Shown in pieces: positions 7,637-14,473 of a stretch of DNA of 45,677 bases. Numbering within the stretch: position 1 is the first letter of the stretch; the number at the start of each line of letters is the position of its first letter. Made by a program: the position numbers and the translations under genes. The notes below the pieces were generated by a model that saw only the letters and a list, made by a program, of their open reading frames with translations, did no database searches and had not been told where the DNA came from. The stretch is from an uncultured bacterium (GTDB lineage Bacteria > Actinomycetota > Coriobacteriia > Coriobacteriales > Coriobacteriaceae), in the NCBI GenBank assembly GCA_905215755.1, contig CAJMRE010000013.1, positions 1 to 45,677 of the forward strand, in the 5' to 3' direction.

Positions 7637-8329
7637 TTAGATGGCCGAGTCTTTGGACAGCTCAAAGTAGTCGGGATGCAAGGCAATAACCGGACCCTGC
7701 TCCTCGGGCATTAGATGCAAATGCGTCTCTGCCAGATAGCTCGCCGTGTCGGTATCGCCCTTCTTAATGGCCTCGAGAATCCGGCGATGCTGCCCACGGA
7801 TCGGCTCCCAGTCCAGATCCTGCGACACCATACGCAACCAGTTGTATCGCTCAAAATGCGTATTGACGCTCTTCATCCAATCCCACAACATGTGGCGGCC
7901 GGCAATCTCAAAACATGTCTCATGGAACAGGTTGTCCAGATCGAAAAAGCGACGCGTTTCACGATGATCGAGCGACTCGGACTCGGCAAGAATCTGCTCG
8001 AGCCGATGTTTTTGCTCGGGCGTGGCGGCCGAGCAACATTTAATGAGCACGCTTCTCTCGAGTTTCTCGCGCAAAAAGCAAGCGTTCTCGGCATGCTCCA
8101 TGCTGATTTTTGAGACGTAGGTGCCGCTTTTGGGACGCGTTTCCACCAGCTCCTGCTCACGCAGGCGCACAAAGGACTCGCGAATGGGCGTGCGCCCGAT
8201 TCCCGTCTCCTTTTCCAGACCAATCGCCGAAAGGCGCGTGCCGGGCTTGAGCTCGGCATAGATAATCTTGGAGCGCAATGCGTTGTATGCCTGGTCTTGC
8301 AGGCTCTGATTATGCTGGCGTTGTTCCAT
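7637..8329 (-). CDS. GntR-family regulator, FCD (FadR) subfamily
   Basis: A 230-residue regulator with an N-terminal winged helix (SLQDQAYNALRSKIIYAELK, then IGRTPIRESFVRLREQELVE). The C-terminal FCD domain keeps the metal-binding pattern: Asp/His in FDLDNLFHET, His in RGQHRRI and His in AETHLHLM. FCD regulators commonly sense organic or sugar acids such as hexuronates. It sits beside kdgK-eda and may regulate uronate genes, but its target is unproven. The ATG at 8329 has GAGGG 5 bases upstream. Transcription converges with eda across repeat copy 1. Confidence 0.85.
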   Translation of the reverse strand: MEQRQHNQSLQDQAYNALRSKIIYAELKPGTRLSAIGLEKETGIGRTPIRESFVRLREQELVETRPKSGTYVSKISMEHAENACFLREKLERSVLIKCCSAATPEQKHRLEQILAESESLDHRETRRFFDLDNLFHETCFEIAGRHMLWDWMKSVNTHFERYNWLRMVSQDLDWEPIRGQHRRILEAIKKGDTDTASYLAETHLHLMPEEQGPVIALHPDYFELSKDSAI

Positions 8330-8462
8330 AAAGCCCTCGGATAAACCCTCGGTTAGTCGAATACCACCATGCAATACTATCGCATCGACACGCCCCAGCT
8401 CCCAATCAGTCTTTTTGGGACGGGGCTCTTTTAGCTACCCTGGCCCGCAGATCGGCCCCCTT

Positions 8463-8622
8463 GCCACAAAAGTGGCCCATCTACTACGTTAACACGGATA
8501 GCCTCGGCCATACCGAAAACCGTGAAAACAAAACCGCAGGCAGACAGCTTGTCGATTTTCGAAAAAGCCGACTATGGTTGACCCCTGCGGCTTAAACGTA
8601 GTAGATAGGCCCTTTTCGTGGC
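8463..8622. repeat. 160-bp element with 28-bp terminal inverted repeats
   Basis: Arm 8463-8490 matches the complement of 8595-8622 at 24 of 28 positions; the inner CTACTACGTT part is perfect. Inside are CCGCAGG/CCTGCGG and GTCG/CGAC stems. No reading frame and no target duplication is visible. It resembles a small non-autonomous element or a large structured regulator site. The rest of the 503-bp gap between the GntR gene and the ATPase gene holds only this element and the tandem repeat at 8745. Confidence 0.7.
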
Positions 8623-8744
8623 GCAGCACTACTGCACCCCAAATTGGCACCCCGAGCCCTCGTGAGTTGCCAACAAGCTGTTCGCCCAGCGCTTTGTGCG
8701 CGCGGCATTCGGGAAATAGCACCACCGTAAGAACCCGCAAACAG

Positions 8745-8814
8745 CGCTATACGTTGCTATATCTCACTATACTTTGCTATATCTTGCTATACTTTGCTAT
8801 ATCTTGCTATATCT
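8745..8814 (+). repeat. seven tandem 10-bp repeats (TGCTATATCT) before the ATPase gene
   Basis: Units read CGCTATACGT, TGCTATATCT, CACTATACTT, TGCTATATCT, TGCTATACTT, TGCTATATCT, TGCTATATCT. Each has a TATAC/TATAT core like a -10 hexamer, spaced exactly one helical turn. The array ends 18 bp before the start codon, so copy-number change could tune expression. Confidence 0.9.
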
Positions 8815-8832
8815 TGAGCAAAGGTGGCTCAC

Positions 8833-9924
8833 ATGCAAACAAACCCTTTTAAGCCCACAGCAGGTAAAACACCTCCCACGATTATCGGCCGCGAAGATGT
8901 GCTCGAAGAATTCAATGAGGGCCTCACCAACGGGCCTGGTGCCCCTGGGCGCCTAATGCGCATAGCCGGCGTCCGTGGAACGGGCAAGACGGTCCTCCTT
9001 GACGAGTGCTCACGTTTGGCGCAAAGCCGTGGCTGGACGGTCATAAAAGAGGTCGCAACCGAGGGACTTTGCCAGCGCATTCTCGAACAGCTGCAGCCCA
9101 AATTCCAGGCCAAGCACGCCAGATTTGAGCCCACCGTAGCTGGCATATCCATCGGCAGCATAGATATTGAGCGAATCGGCCCATCGCTACGCGACGCCAT
9201 GAGACAGACAATAACCAAGAATGGAAATGGCCTGCTCATCACTCTCGACGAGGTTCAAGACGCAGAGCTCGATGAGGTCCGAACGCTCTCCATTGCGATT
9301 CAGCAGGTTATCGGCGAAGACCTTGATATCGCCTTTGTTTTTGCTGGGCTGCCTTCGATGATTGAAAGCATCATCAACGGAAAGACACTTACGTTTTTGC
9401 GCCGTGCCCTCCCCTTTGACCTGAAGGCTGTGGCAGTAACCGAAGTGTCGTACTCCCTCGAGGAAACCATTGAAGCGTCTGGCATGGAGTTGCAGCCAGG
9501 TATTGCCGGCCAACTTGCCGAGGCAACGCAAGGCTATCCTTTCATGATCCAACTCGTTGGATACTACGCATGGCAGTTGGCGAGACGCGCACATACAGCG
9601 ATTATTGGAGAAGAAGAAGCCGAGCGCGGCATTGCAACGGCACGCGAACGCTTCTGCGCCATGGTGATTGAGCCCGCGCTGCAGCGCATTCCGCCCACGT
9701 GCATCGCTTATCTGCTGAGCATGGCGTCTTTGGGGCAGACGAGCTCGACCAGCATGGTTGCCGATGCCCTAAACAAAACGCCTCAACAGGTGAGCTCCGT
9801 CCGCAGCCGCCTGTTAAGAGAATCGATTATCGAGGCTCCTTCGTACGGCAAGGTCTCATTTGCCATCCCCTACATGCGCGACTACCTCTGCGAACACAAA
9901 GCCGAACTGGAAGTTGAACTGTAG
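8833..9924 (+). CDS. AAA-type ATP-binding protein of unknown role
   Basis: A 363-residue P-loop ATPase with Walker A GVRGTGKT (46-53) and Walker B LLITLDEVQD (134-143). Next comes a sensor-like FVFAGLPS, and the C-terminal helical part (about 270-350) resembles a winged helix (SMVADALNKTPQQVSSVRSRL). The pattern fits STAND-like or archaeal-type ATPases, often called orc1/cdc6-like in annotation; targets are usually unknown. The ATG at 8833 follows AAAGGTGG; a GTG at 8824 is the alternative. It stands alone with converging neighbours, and the tandem-repeat leader suggests unusual control. No partner nuclease or toxin is adjacent. Confidence 0.75.
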   Translation: MQTNPFKPTAGKTPPTIIGREDVLEEFNEGLTNGPGAPGRLMRIAGVRGTGKTVLLDECSRLAQSRGWTVIKEVATEGLCQRILEQLQPKFQAKHARFEPTVAGISIGSIDIERIGPSLRDAMRQTITKNGNGLLITLDEVQDAELDEVRTLSIAIQQVIGEDLDIAFVFAGLPSMIESIINGKTLTFLRRALPFDLKAVAVTEVSYSLEETIEASGMELQPGIAGQLAEATQGYPFMIQLVGYYAWQLARRAHTAIIGEEEAERGIATARERFCAMVIEPALQRIPPTCIAYLLSMASLGQTSSTSMVADALNKTPQQVSSVRSRLLRESIIEAPSYGKVSFAIPYMRDYLCEHKAELEVEL

Positions 9925-9945
9925 AAACGGCAACTGCCCTGCAAG

Positions 9946-10040
9946 ACGAAAACCGTTTTCGTACGGATTTAAAGCAGACGTAAACGGTTTTCGTCTGTTT
10001 TACGTTCGGAAATAAGACGCAAATTGCACTTTCGTATGGT
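9946..10040. promoter_or_regulatory. series of ACG-NAAA...TTTTCGT palindromes
   Basis: ACGAAAACCGTTTTCGT (9946-9962) is a perfect odd-centre palindrome. CAGACG...CGTCTG (9975-9997) is a near-palindrome of the same type, and a weaker copy follows near 10016. They lie after the ATPase gene and before the dehydratase terminator. They look like operators, but no promoter or start codon follows nearby. Confidence 0.5.
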
Positions 10041-10090
10041 TTTACGCCAAACACAACACGCTTTCGTCCGGCTATGCGTCCCCAATCCAG

Positions 10091-10132
10091 ACGAAAAAGG
10101 CCCCGAACTCGTGTGAGCTCGGAGCTTTTCGT
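10091..10132. terminator. bidirectional terminator between ATPase and dehydratase genes
   Basis: An ACGAAAAAGGCCCCGAACTC arm pairs imperfectly with GAGCTCGGAGCTTTTCGT across a GTGT loop. A- and T-runs flank both sides, so it can serve both convergent genes. Confidence 0.8.
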
Positions 10133-10173
10133 GCCACGCATCTATGAGAGGGGAAATTTGATGCGCCCGGGCG

Positions 10174-11952
10174 CTACTCCATGTAGCCACCCTGGATGGC
10201 GGAAACTGCATGCTCGATAAAGAACTTGAGCGTGCCGGAGGTGTAACGATTAGCCTTAGGCTTCCAGGCGGCGCGACGCTCGGCCAGGACGGCGTCGACC
10301 TCGGCCGGCTCCATCTCCTTGCCGGCGATGCCCACGATGGACAGCGAGCGCTCGGGGATGTTGATCTGGATCAGGTCGCCTTCCTCGATCAGGGCAATCG
10401 GGCCGCCCACGGCAGCCTCGGGCGAAACGTGACCGATAGCCGGGCCCTTGGAGGCGCCGGAGAAGCGGCCATCGGTGATCAGGGCAATGCTCGCACCCAG
10501 CTCGGGATCGCTGGCGATAGCCTCAGTGGTGTAGAACATCTCGGGCATTCCGGAACCCTTGGGACCCTCATAGCGAATGATAACGGCATCGCCGGGCTTA
10601 ACCTCATGCGTCAGGACGGCGTGAATGGCGTCCTCCTCGCAGTCGAACGGACGGGCCTTGAGCGTAGCCTGGAACATCTCACGCGGAACGACGGTGTGCT
10701 TGACGACGGCACCCTCGGGGGCAAGGTTGCCGTGAAGGATGGCGATGGAACCGTCGGTGCCGAAGGCCTGGTCAAACGGACGGATGATGTCCTCGCGCTT
10801 GAGATTCCACTTCTCAAGGTAACGACCGCACTTTTCGTAGTAACCGTTGTTCTTGAGGTCCTCGAGGTTCTCGCCAAGAGTCTTGCCGGTGACGGTCATA
10901 ACGTCGAGGTGGAGCATCGACTTGATCTCCTCCATAATGCGCGGCACGCCGCCCGCATAGTAGAAGAACTGCGCCGGCCACTCGCCTGCGGGGCGAACGT
11001 TGAGCAGGTAGTGGGCGCCACGGTGCAGGCGATCGAAATCGTCGGCGGACATCTCGATGCCAAACTCGCGGGCGATCGCGGGAATGTGCAGCAGCGAGTT
11101 GGTGGAACCGGAGATGGCGCCGTGGACCATGATGAGGTTCTCGAAGGACTCCTTGGTCACGATGTCGCGGGGGCACAGGTTGTGCTCGGAGAGCCACACG
11201 GACTGACGGCCAGCCTCGCGCGCAAACTCACGCAGATCGGAGCTGGTTGCGGGCAGCAGGGCGGTACCGGGAAGCATAAGGCCCAGGGCCTCGGCGGTAA
11301 CCTGCATGGTCGAGGCGGTGCCCATAAAGGAGCAGGCGCCGCAGCTGGGGCATGCGTTGTGCTTGGCAAACTCAAGCTCCTCGCGGGAGATCTCGCCGCG
11401 CTCGTAGCGGGCAGAAATCGCGCCGAGCTGCTCCAGGGTCAGCAGATCGGGACCGGCATCCATGACGCCGCCGGTAACGACGATGGAGGGGATGTTGATG
11501 CGGCCCATGGCCATGAGGTTCGCAGGCAGGCCCTTATCGCAGCTGGCGACAAAGACGCCGGCGTCGAACGGGGTGGCCTTGGCGTGGATCTCGATCATGT
11601 TGGCGATCATGTCGCGGCTGGGCAGCGAGTAGTTGATGCCGTCGTGTCCCTGGGCCTCACCGTCGCAGATATCGGTGCAGAAGTAACGAGCACCGTGACC
11701 GCCAGCCTCGGCAACGCCAGCACGGACCTCCTCGACCAGCTCAAACAGGCCGGCAGAACCCGGGTGCGAGTCGCCGAACGTCGACTCGATAATGACCTGC
11801 GGCTTGTCCAGATCCTCGATAGACCAGCCAGAGCCCAGGCGCAGCGGGTCCATCTCGGGGCTGATGGTGCGAAACTTGCCGGAACGCGGCTGCAGCTTGG
11901 CAACCAGGTCGGCTGCCTCCTGCTGAATCTGTGCCTTGGTCTTCTCGTCCAT
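10174..11952 (-). CDS. IlvD/Edd-family sugar-acid dehydratase, substrate unassigned
   Basis: A 592-residue Fe-S dehydratase of the dihydroxy-acid / phosphogluconate dehydratase family. Conserved Cys occur in CDICDGEAQGHDG, ASCDKGLPANLMAMG and NACPSCGACSFMGTAST; the C-terminal SDGRFSG-type motif is ITDGRFSGASKGPAIGHVSPEA. CDKGLPANLMA is nearer to sugar-acid dehydratases than to the branched-chain enzyme IlvD (CDK.TPG). It follows the remnant of a gluconate-type permease on the same strand, so the ancestral operon probably took up and dehydrated an aldonic acid, giving a KDG-type product. Start ATG at 11952 follows AGAGGAG. With the permease 5' end deleted, its original promoter may be lost. 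Confidence 0.8.
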   Translation of the reverse strand: MDEKTKAQIQQEAADLVAKLQPRSGKFRTISPEMDPLRLGSGWSIEDLDKPQVIIESTFGDSHPGSAGLFELVEEVRAGVAEAGGHGARYFCTDICDGEAQGHDGINYSLPSRDMIANMIEIHAKATPFDAGVFVASCDKGLPANLMAMGRINIPSIVVTGGVMDAGPDLLTLEQLGAISARYERGEISREELEFAKHNACPSCGACSFMGTASTMQVTAEALGLMLPGTALLPATSSDLREFAREAGRQSVWLSEHNLCPRDIVTKESFENLIMVHGAISGSTNSLLHIPAIAREFGIEMSADDFDRLHRGAHYLLNVRPAGEWPAQFFYYAGGVPRIMEEIKSMLHLDVMTVTGKTLGENLEDLKNNGYYEKCGRYLEKWNLKREDIIRPFDQAFGTDGSIAILHGNLAPEGAVVKHTVVPREMFQATLKARPFDCEEDAIHAVLTHEVKPGDAVIIRYEGPKGSGMPEMFYTTEAIASDPELGASIALITDGRFSGASKGPAIGHVSPEAAVGGPIALIEEGDLIQINIPERSLSIVGIAGKEMEPAEVDAVLAERRAAWKPKANRYTSGTLKFFIEHAVSAIQGGYME

Positions 11953-12020
11953 GATGCTCTCCTCTTTTGATTTGAACGGTTGTACCAATCGTTGGTTAAT
12001 GAATCAGGTGTAAATGGGCA

Positions 12021-12037
12021 CCGAGCGATGCGCTCGG
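12021..12037 (-). other. short hairpin between permease relic and dehydratase
   Basis: CCGAGCG (12021-12027) pairs with CGCTCGG (12031-12037). There is no T-run; it may be an mRNA-processing or partial termination structure. Confidence 0.35.
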
Positions 12038-12060
12038 CAAAAGATGCTTAGCTACGCGAA

Positions 12061-12240
12061 CTAGGCGAAGAACGAAATCACCAGGGCGCAGGCAAGACCC
12101 GAAAGGCCGATGAGCGTCTCCATAACGGTCCAGGACTTGAGGGTGGTCTTCTCGTCAATCTCCAGGAACGAGGAGCACATCCAAAAACCGGCATCGTTGA
12201 CGTGCGAGAGGGCCGTGGCGCCGCCGCAGATGGCATGCAT
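12061..12240 (-). pseudogene. C-terminal remnant of a GntP-family gluconate permease
   Basis: About 60 codons survive: HAICGGATALSHVNDAGFW, then TLKSWTVMETLIGLSGLACALV, which is the end of GntP-type gluconate:proton symporters (SHVND.GFW and LK.WTVMET are family signatures). The first seven-eighths or so of the gene is missing. The frame abuts, at about 12240, a piece of a regulator gene on the other strand. It cannot make a working transporter. Confidence 0.85.
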
Positions 12241-12601
12241 GGCGGCCGAGCACGCAACCAACGACCAGGTCGTCTGTATCAAAGAGCTCTGCGACGAATC
12301 CGAGCGCCTGGCCGAGGCCGGTGAGGATTACTCCGCCGCCGACACCGCGTTCCACAATGCCATTGCCGAGAGCTCCGGAAACCTCGTCGTTCCCCGCCTG
12401 ATGGGCGTGCTCAAGGCATCCGTCCCCCTCTTTATCGACGTGACCGGAAAAAAGCTCGTCGAGGAAACTATCCGCACGCACCGCGATGTGGCCGACGCCA
12501 TCGCCTCGCGCAATCCCACCGCCGCGCACGACGCGATGTATCTGCACCTGGTGTATAACCGTAACATGATCGCAGAGGGCACGCAGGAACAGAGCGAATA
12601 A
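12239..12601 (+). pseudogene. C-terminal remnant of a GntR/FCD regulator
   Basis: The 120 surviving codons encode most of an FCD domain: DYSAADTAFHNAIAESSGN, ETIRTHRDVADAI and the final His in MYLHLVYN. No winged-helix DNA-binding region exists upstream; the sequence instead becomes the antisense of a GntP remnant. The reading frame is otherwise open to its stop, which implies a recent deletion. It was probably the divergent repressor of the lost permease operon. Confidence 0.85.
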
Positions 12602-12643
12602 ACGTCCGCGCGGCAAGGGCGAAATCACCGTTTACCTTTTAAA

Positions 12644-12746
12644 AGTGAACGTTCACCTGATTTTAGGAGAATCTGATTTTTAAATCATCCTCTTCTCCTA
12701 TACTGACCTTGTATGAAAAGCAAGACTTATATAGATGAACGTTTCT
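12644..12746 (+). promoter_or_regulatory. dhuD promoter region with uronate-type LacI operators
   Basis: A perfect GTGAACGTTCAC lies at 12645-12656 and a half-matching TGAACGTTT near 12735-12743, centres 90 bp apart. TATACT at 12699-12704 is a plausible -10 between them. The same palindrome occurs before GH105, the pectin transporter and uxaC, tying dhuD to that regulon. Confidence 0.75.
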
Positions 12747-12761
12747 TTTGAAAGGATCGCT

Positions 12762-13571
12762 ATGTCTGATCTTATGGACAGCTTCCGTCTGGACGGCAAG
12801 GTCGCACTGGTAACCGGCGCCACCTATGGCATTGGCATGGCTATCGCCGAGGCGCTCGGAGAGGCTGGCGCCAAGATCGCCTTTAACGCACGTCACGCCG
12901 ACAAGGTAGCCGAGGCCGAGAAGCACTACCGCGAGCTGGGCTTTGAGGCTCATGGTTACGTGGCAGACGTCACCGACGAGGCCGTCGTTGCCGAGCTCAT
13001 CGCCAAGATCGAGGCCGACTTTGGCACCACGCCCGACATCCTGGTCAACAACGCCGGCGTTATCCAGCGCACCCCGATGCTCGACATGAGCGCCGAGGAC
13101 TTCCGCCGCGTCGTCGATATTGACCTCAACGCACCGTTTATCGTGTCCAAGGCCTGCCTGCCCGGCATGATCGCCAAGGGCCACGGCAAGATCATCAACA
13201 TCTGCTCGATGATGAGCGAGCTGGGCCGCGAGACCATCGCCGGCTATGCCGCGGCCAAGGGCGGACTCAAGATGCTCACCAAGAACATCTGCTCGGAGTT
13301 TGGCGAGGCCAATATCCAGTGCAACGGCATTGGACCCGGCTACATCGCCACGCCGCAGACCGCACCGCTGCGCGAGACGCAGCCCGACGGCAGCCGCCAC
13401 CCGTTTGACCAGTTCATCATTGCCAAGACGCCAGCAGCCCGTTGGGGCACGCCCGAGGACCTGAAGGGCCCCGCCGTGTTCTTGGCTTCCGATGCATCGA
13501 ACTTCGTCAACGGCCACATCCTCTATGTCGACGGTGGAATCCTCGCATACATTGGAAAGCAGCCTCAATAA
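12762..13571 (+). CDS. dhuD: SDR-family 2-dehydro-3-deoxygluconate 5-dehydrogenase (DhuD/KduD-like)
   Basis: Predicted to reduce the 5-keto intermediate of unsaturated uronate metabolism to KDG. This 269-residue short-chain dehydrogenase has TGATYGIG (18-25, cofactor loop), NNAG, a catalytic Ser in NICSMMS and YAAAK (Tyr/Lys pair). The C-terminal VDGGILAYIGKQP is typical of KduD and gluconate-5-dehydrogenases. The next gene is an RpiB-like isomerase, and this pair matches the DhuD/DhuI route known from streptococcal glycosaminoglycan metabolism; that supports DhuD over gluconate dehydrogenase. ATG at 12762 follows GAAAGGATC. The operator at 12645 suggests induction by uronates. Confidence 0.78.
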   Translation: MSDLMDSFRLDGKVALVTGATYGIGMAIAEALGEAGAKIAFNARHADKVAEAEKHYRELGFEAHGYVADVTDEAVVAELIAKIEADFGTTPDILVNNAGVIQRTPMLDMSAEDFRRVVDIDLNAPFIVSKACLPGMIAKGHGKIINICSMMSELGRETIAGYAAAKGGLKMLTKNICSEFGEANIQCNGIGPGYIATPQTAPLRETQPDGSRHPFDQFIIAKTPAARWGTPEDLKGPAVFLASDASNFVNGHILYVDGGILAYIGKQPQ

Positions 13572-13622
13572 GCGTCGCCGCAACTGCCCATATCAGGTTT
13601 CATCCACTCGTTTTTCATTTGA

Positions 13623-13686
13623 GTTGCGGTGAGATAAGGATTGGTTTTGGCTTCTATCAGGCAAAACAGTCCGTATTTCACCGCAA
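13623..13686. repeat. 65-bp palindromic repeat, copy 2
   Basis: GTTGCGGTGAGATAAGGA through TCCGTATTTCACCGCAA. It sits between dhuD and dhuI, inside a likely transcription unit and just before the dhuI ribosome site, so it would be a hairpin in that mRNA. Confidence 0.88.
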
Positions 13687-13711
13687 GTTAGAAATAGAAA
13701 GGTAATTCGCA

Positions 13712-14353
13712 ATGAAAATCGCTCTGATCAATGAGAACTCTCAGAACTCCAAGAACCCCATGATCGAGGCTGCCCTTAAGAAGGTTGTCGAGCCCATGGG
13801 GCACACCGTCTTTAACTATGGTATGTATGCCGACGCCGACTCCAAGCCCCTCACCTACGTGCAGAACGGCATCCTTGCCGCCGTGCTGCTGAACTCCGGT
13901 GCTGCCGACTACGTCGTGACCGGCTGCGGCACCGGCGAGGGCGCCATGCTCGCCTGCAACTCCTTCCCCGGCGTGCTGTGCGGCCACGTTGCCGACCCGC
14001 TCGACGCCTACACCTTTGCCCAGGTCAACGACGGCAACGCCGTTGCCATGCCCTTCGCTCTTAAGAACGGCTGGGGCCAGGAGCTCAACCTTGAGTACAC
14101 CTTCGAGAAGCTCTTTGGCTTTGGTTCGGGCAACGGCTACCCCGCCGAGCGTGTTGAGCCCGAGCAGCGTAACAAGAAGATCCTCGACGGCGTGCGCGCT
14201 GTGACCATGCGTCCGCTCGTCGACGTCCTGGGCGAGATCGATCAGGACCTGGTGAAGGGCGCACTTGCCGGCGAGCACTTCCAGGAGTACTTCTTTGCCA
14301 ACGCCACCGACGAGACCATCATCGCCAAGGTTAAGGAGCTCCTGGGGCTCTAA
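13712..14353 (+). CDS. dhuI: RpiB/LacAB-family isomerase, probable DhuI
   Basis: Predicted to isomerise 4-deoxy-L-threo-5-hexosulose uronate, the open form of unsaturated uronate, to the substrate of DhuD. The 213-residue protein starts MKIALINENSQNSKNP and has TGCGTGEGAMLACNSFPGV, the RpiB-family active-site region, plus the extra C-terminal half (about 150-213) that separates this group from ribose-5-phosphate isomerase B. No KduI homologue is present, so this protein would fill that step. GAAAGG precedes the ATG. The pair matches the streptococcal DhuD/DhuI system as I recall it. A strong terminator follows. Confidence 0.78.
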   Translation: MKIALINENSQNSKNPMIEAALKKVVEPMGHTVFNYGMYADADSKPLTYVQNGILAAVLLNSGAADYVVTGCGTGEGAMLACNSFPGVLCGHVADPLDAYTFAQVNDGNAVAMPFALKNGWGQELNLEYTFEKLFGFGSGNGYPAERVEPEQRNKKILDGVRAVTMRPLVDVLGEIDQDLVKGALAGEHFQEYFFANATDETIIAKVKELLGL

Positions 14354-14380
14354 TCGCACGACTTATTGCAACTAACGCAA

Positions 14381-14419
14381 GCGACGGCCGTCCCACGTAC
14401 GGGACGGCCGTCGCTTTTT
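14381..14419 (+). terminator. Rho-independent terminator of dhuI
   Basis: A perfect 14-bp stem (GCGACGGCCGTCCC at 14381-14394 with its complement at 14401-14414) is followed by TTTTT. Confidence 0.93.
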
Positions 14420-14473
14420 GCTATTTACCGACTGACGCCGCGGAGACAGGTCCCCCATGCACCAAGGGGTTGG

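Noticed and set aside
8745..8814. CRISPR-like array
   Set aside because: Units are 10 bp, contiguous and without spacers; no cas gene is nearby.
10210..11970. Long open frame opposite the dehydratase
   Set aside because: Same shadow effect; the dehydratase has conserved Cys motifs and a good start.
13712..14353. Ribose-5-phosphate isomerase B
   Set aside because: The protein is about 60 residues longer than typical RpiB and is paired with an SDR in the uronate regulon; DhuI fits better.
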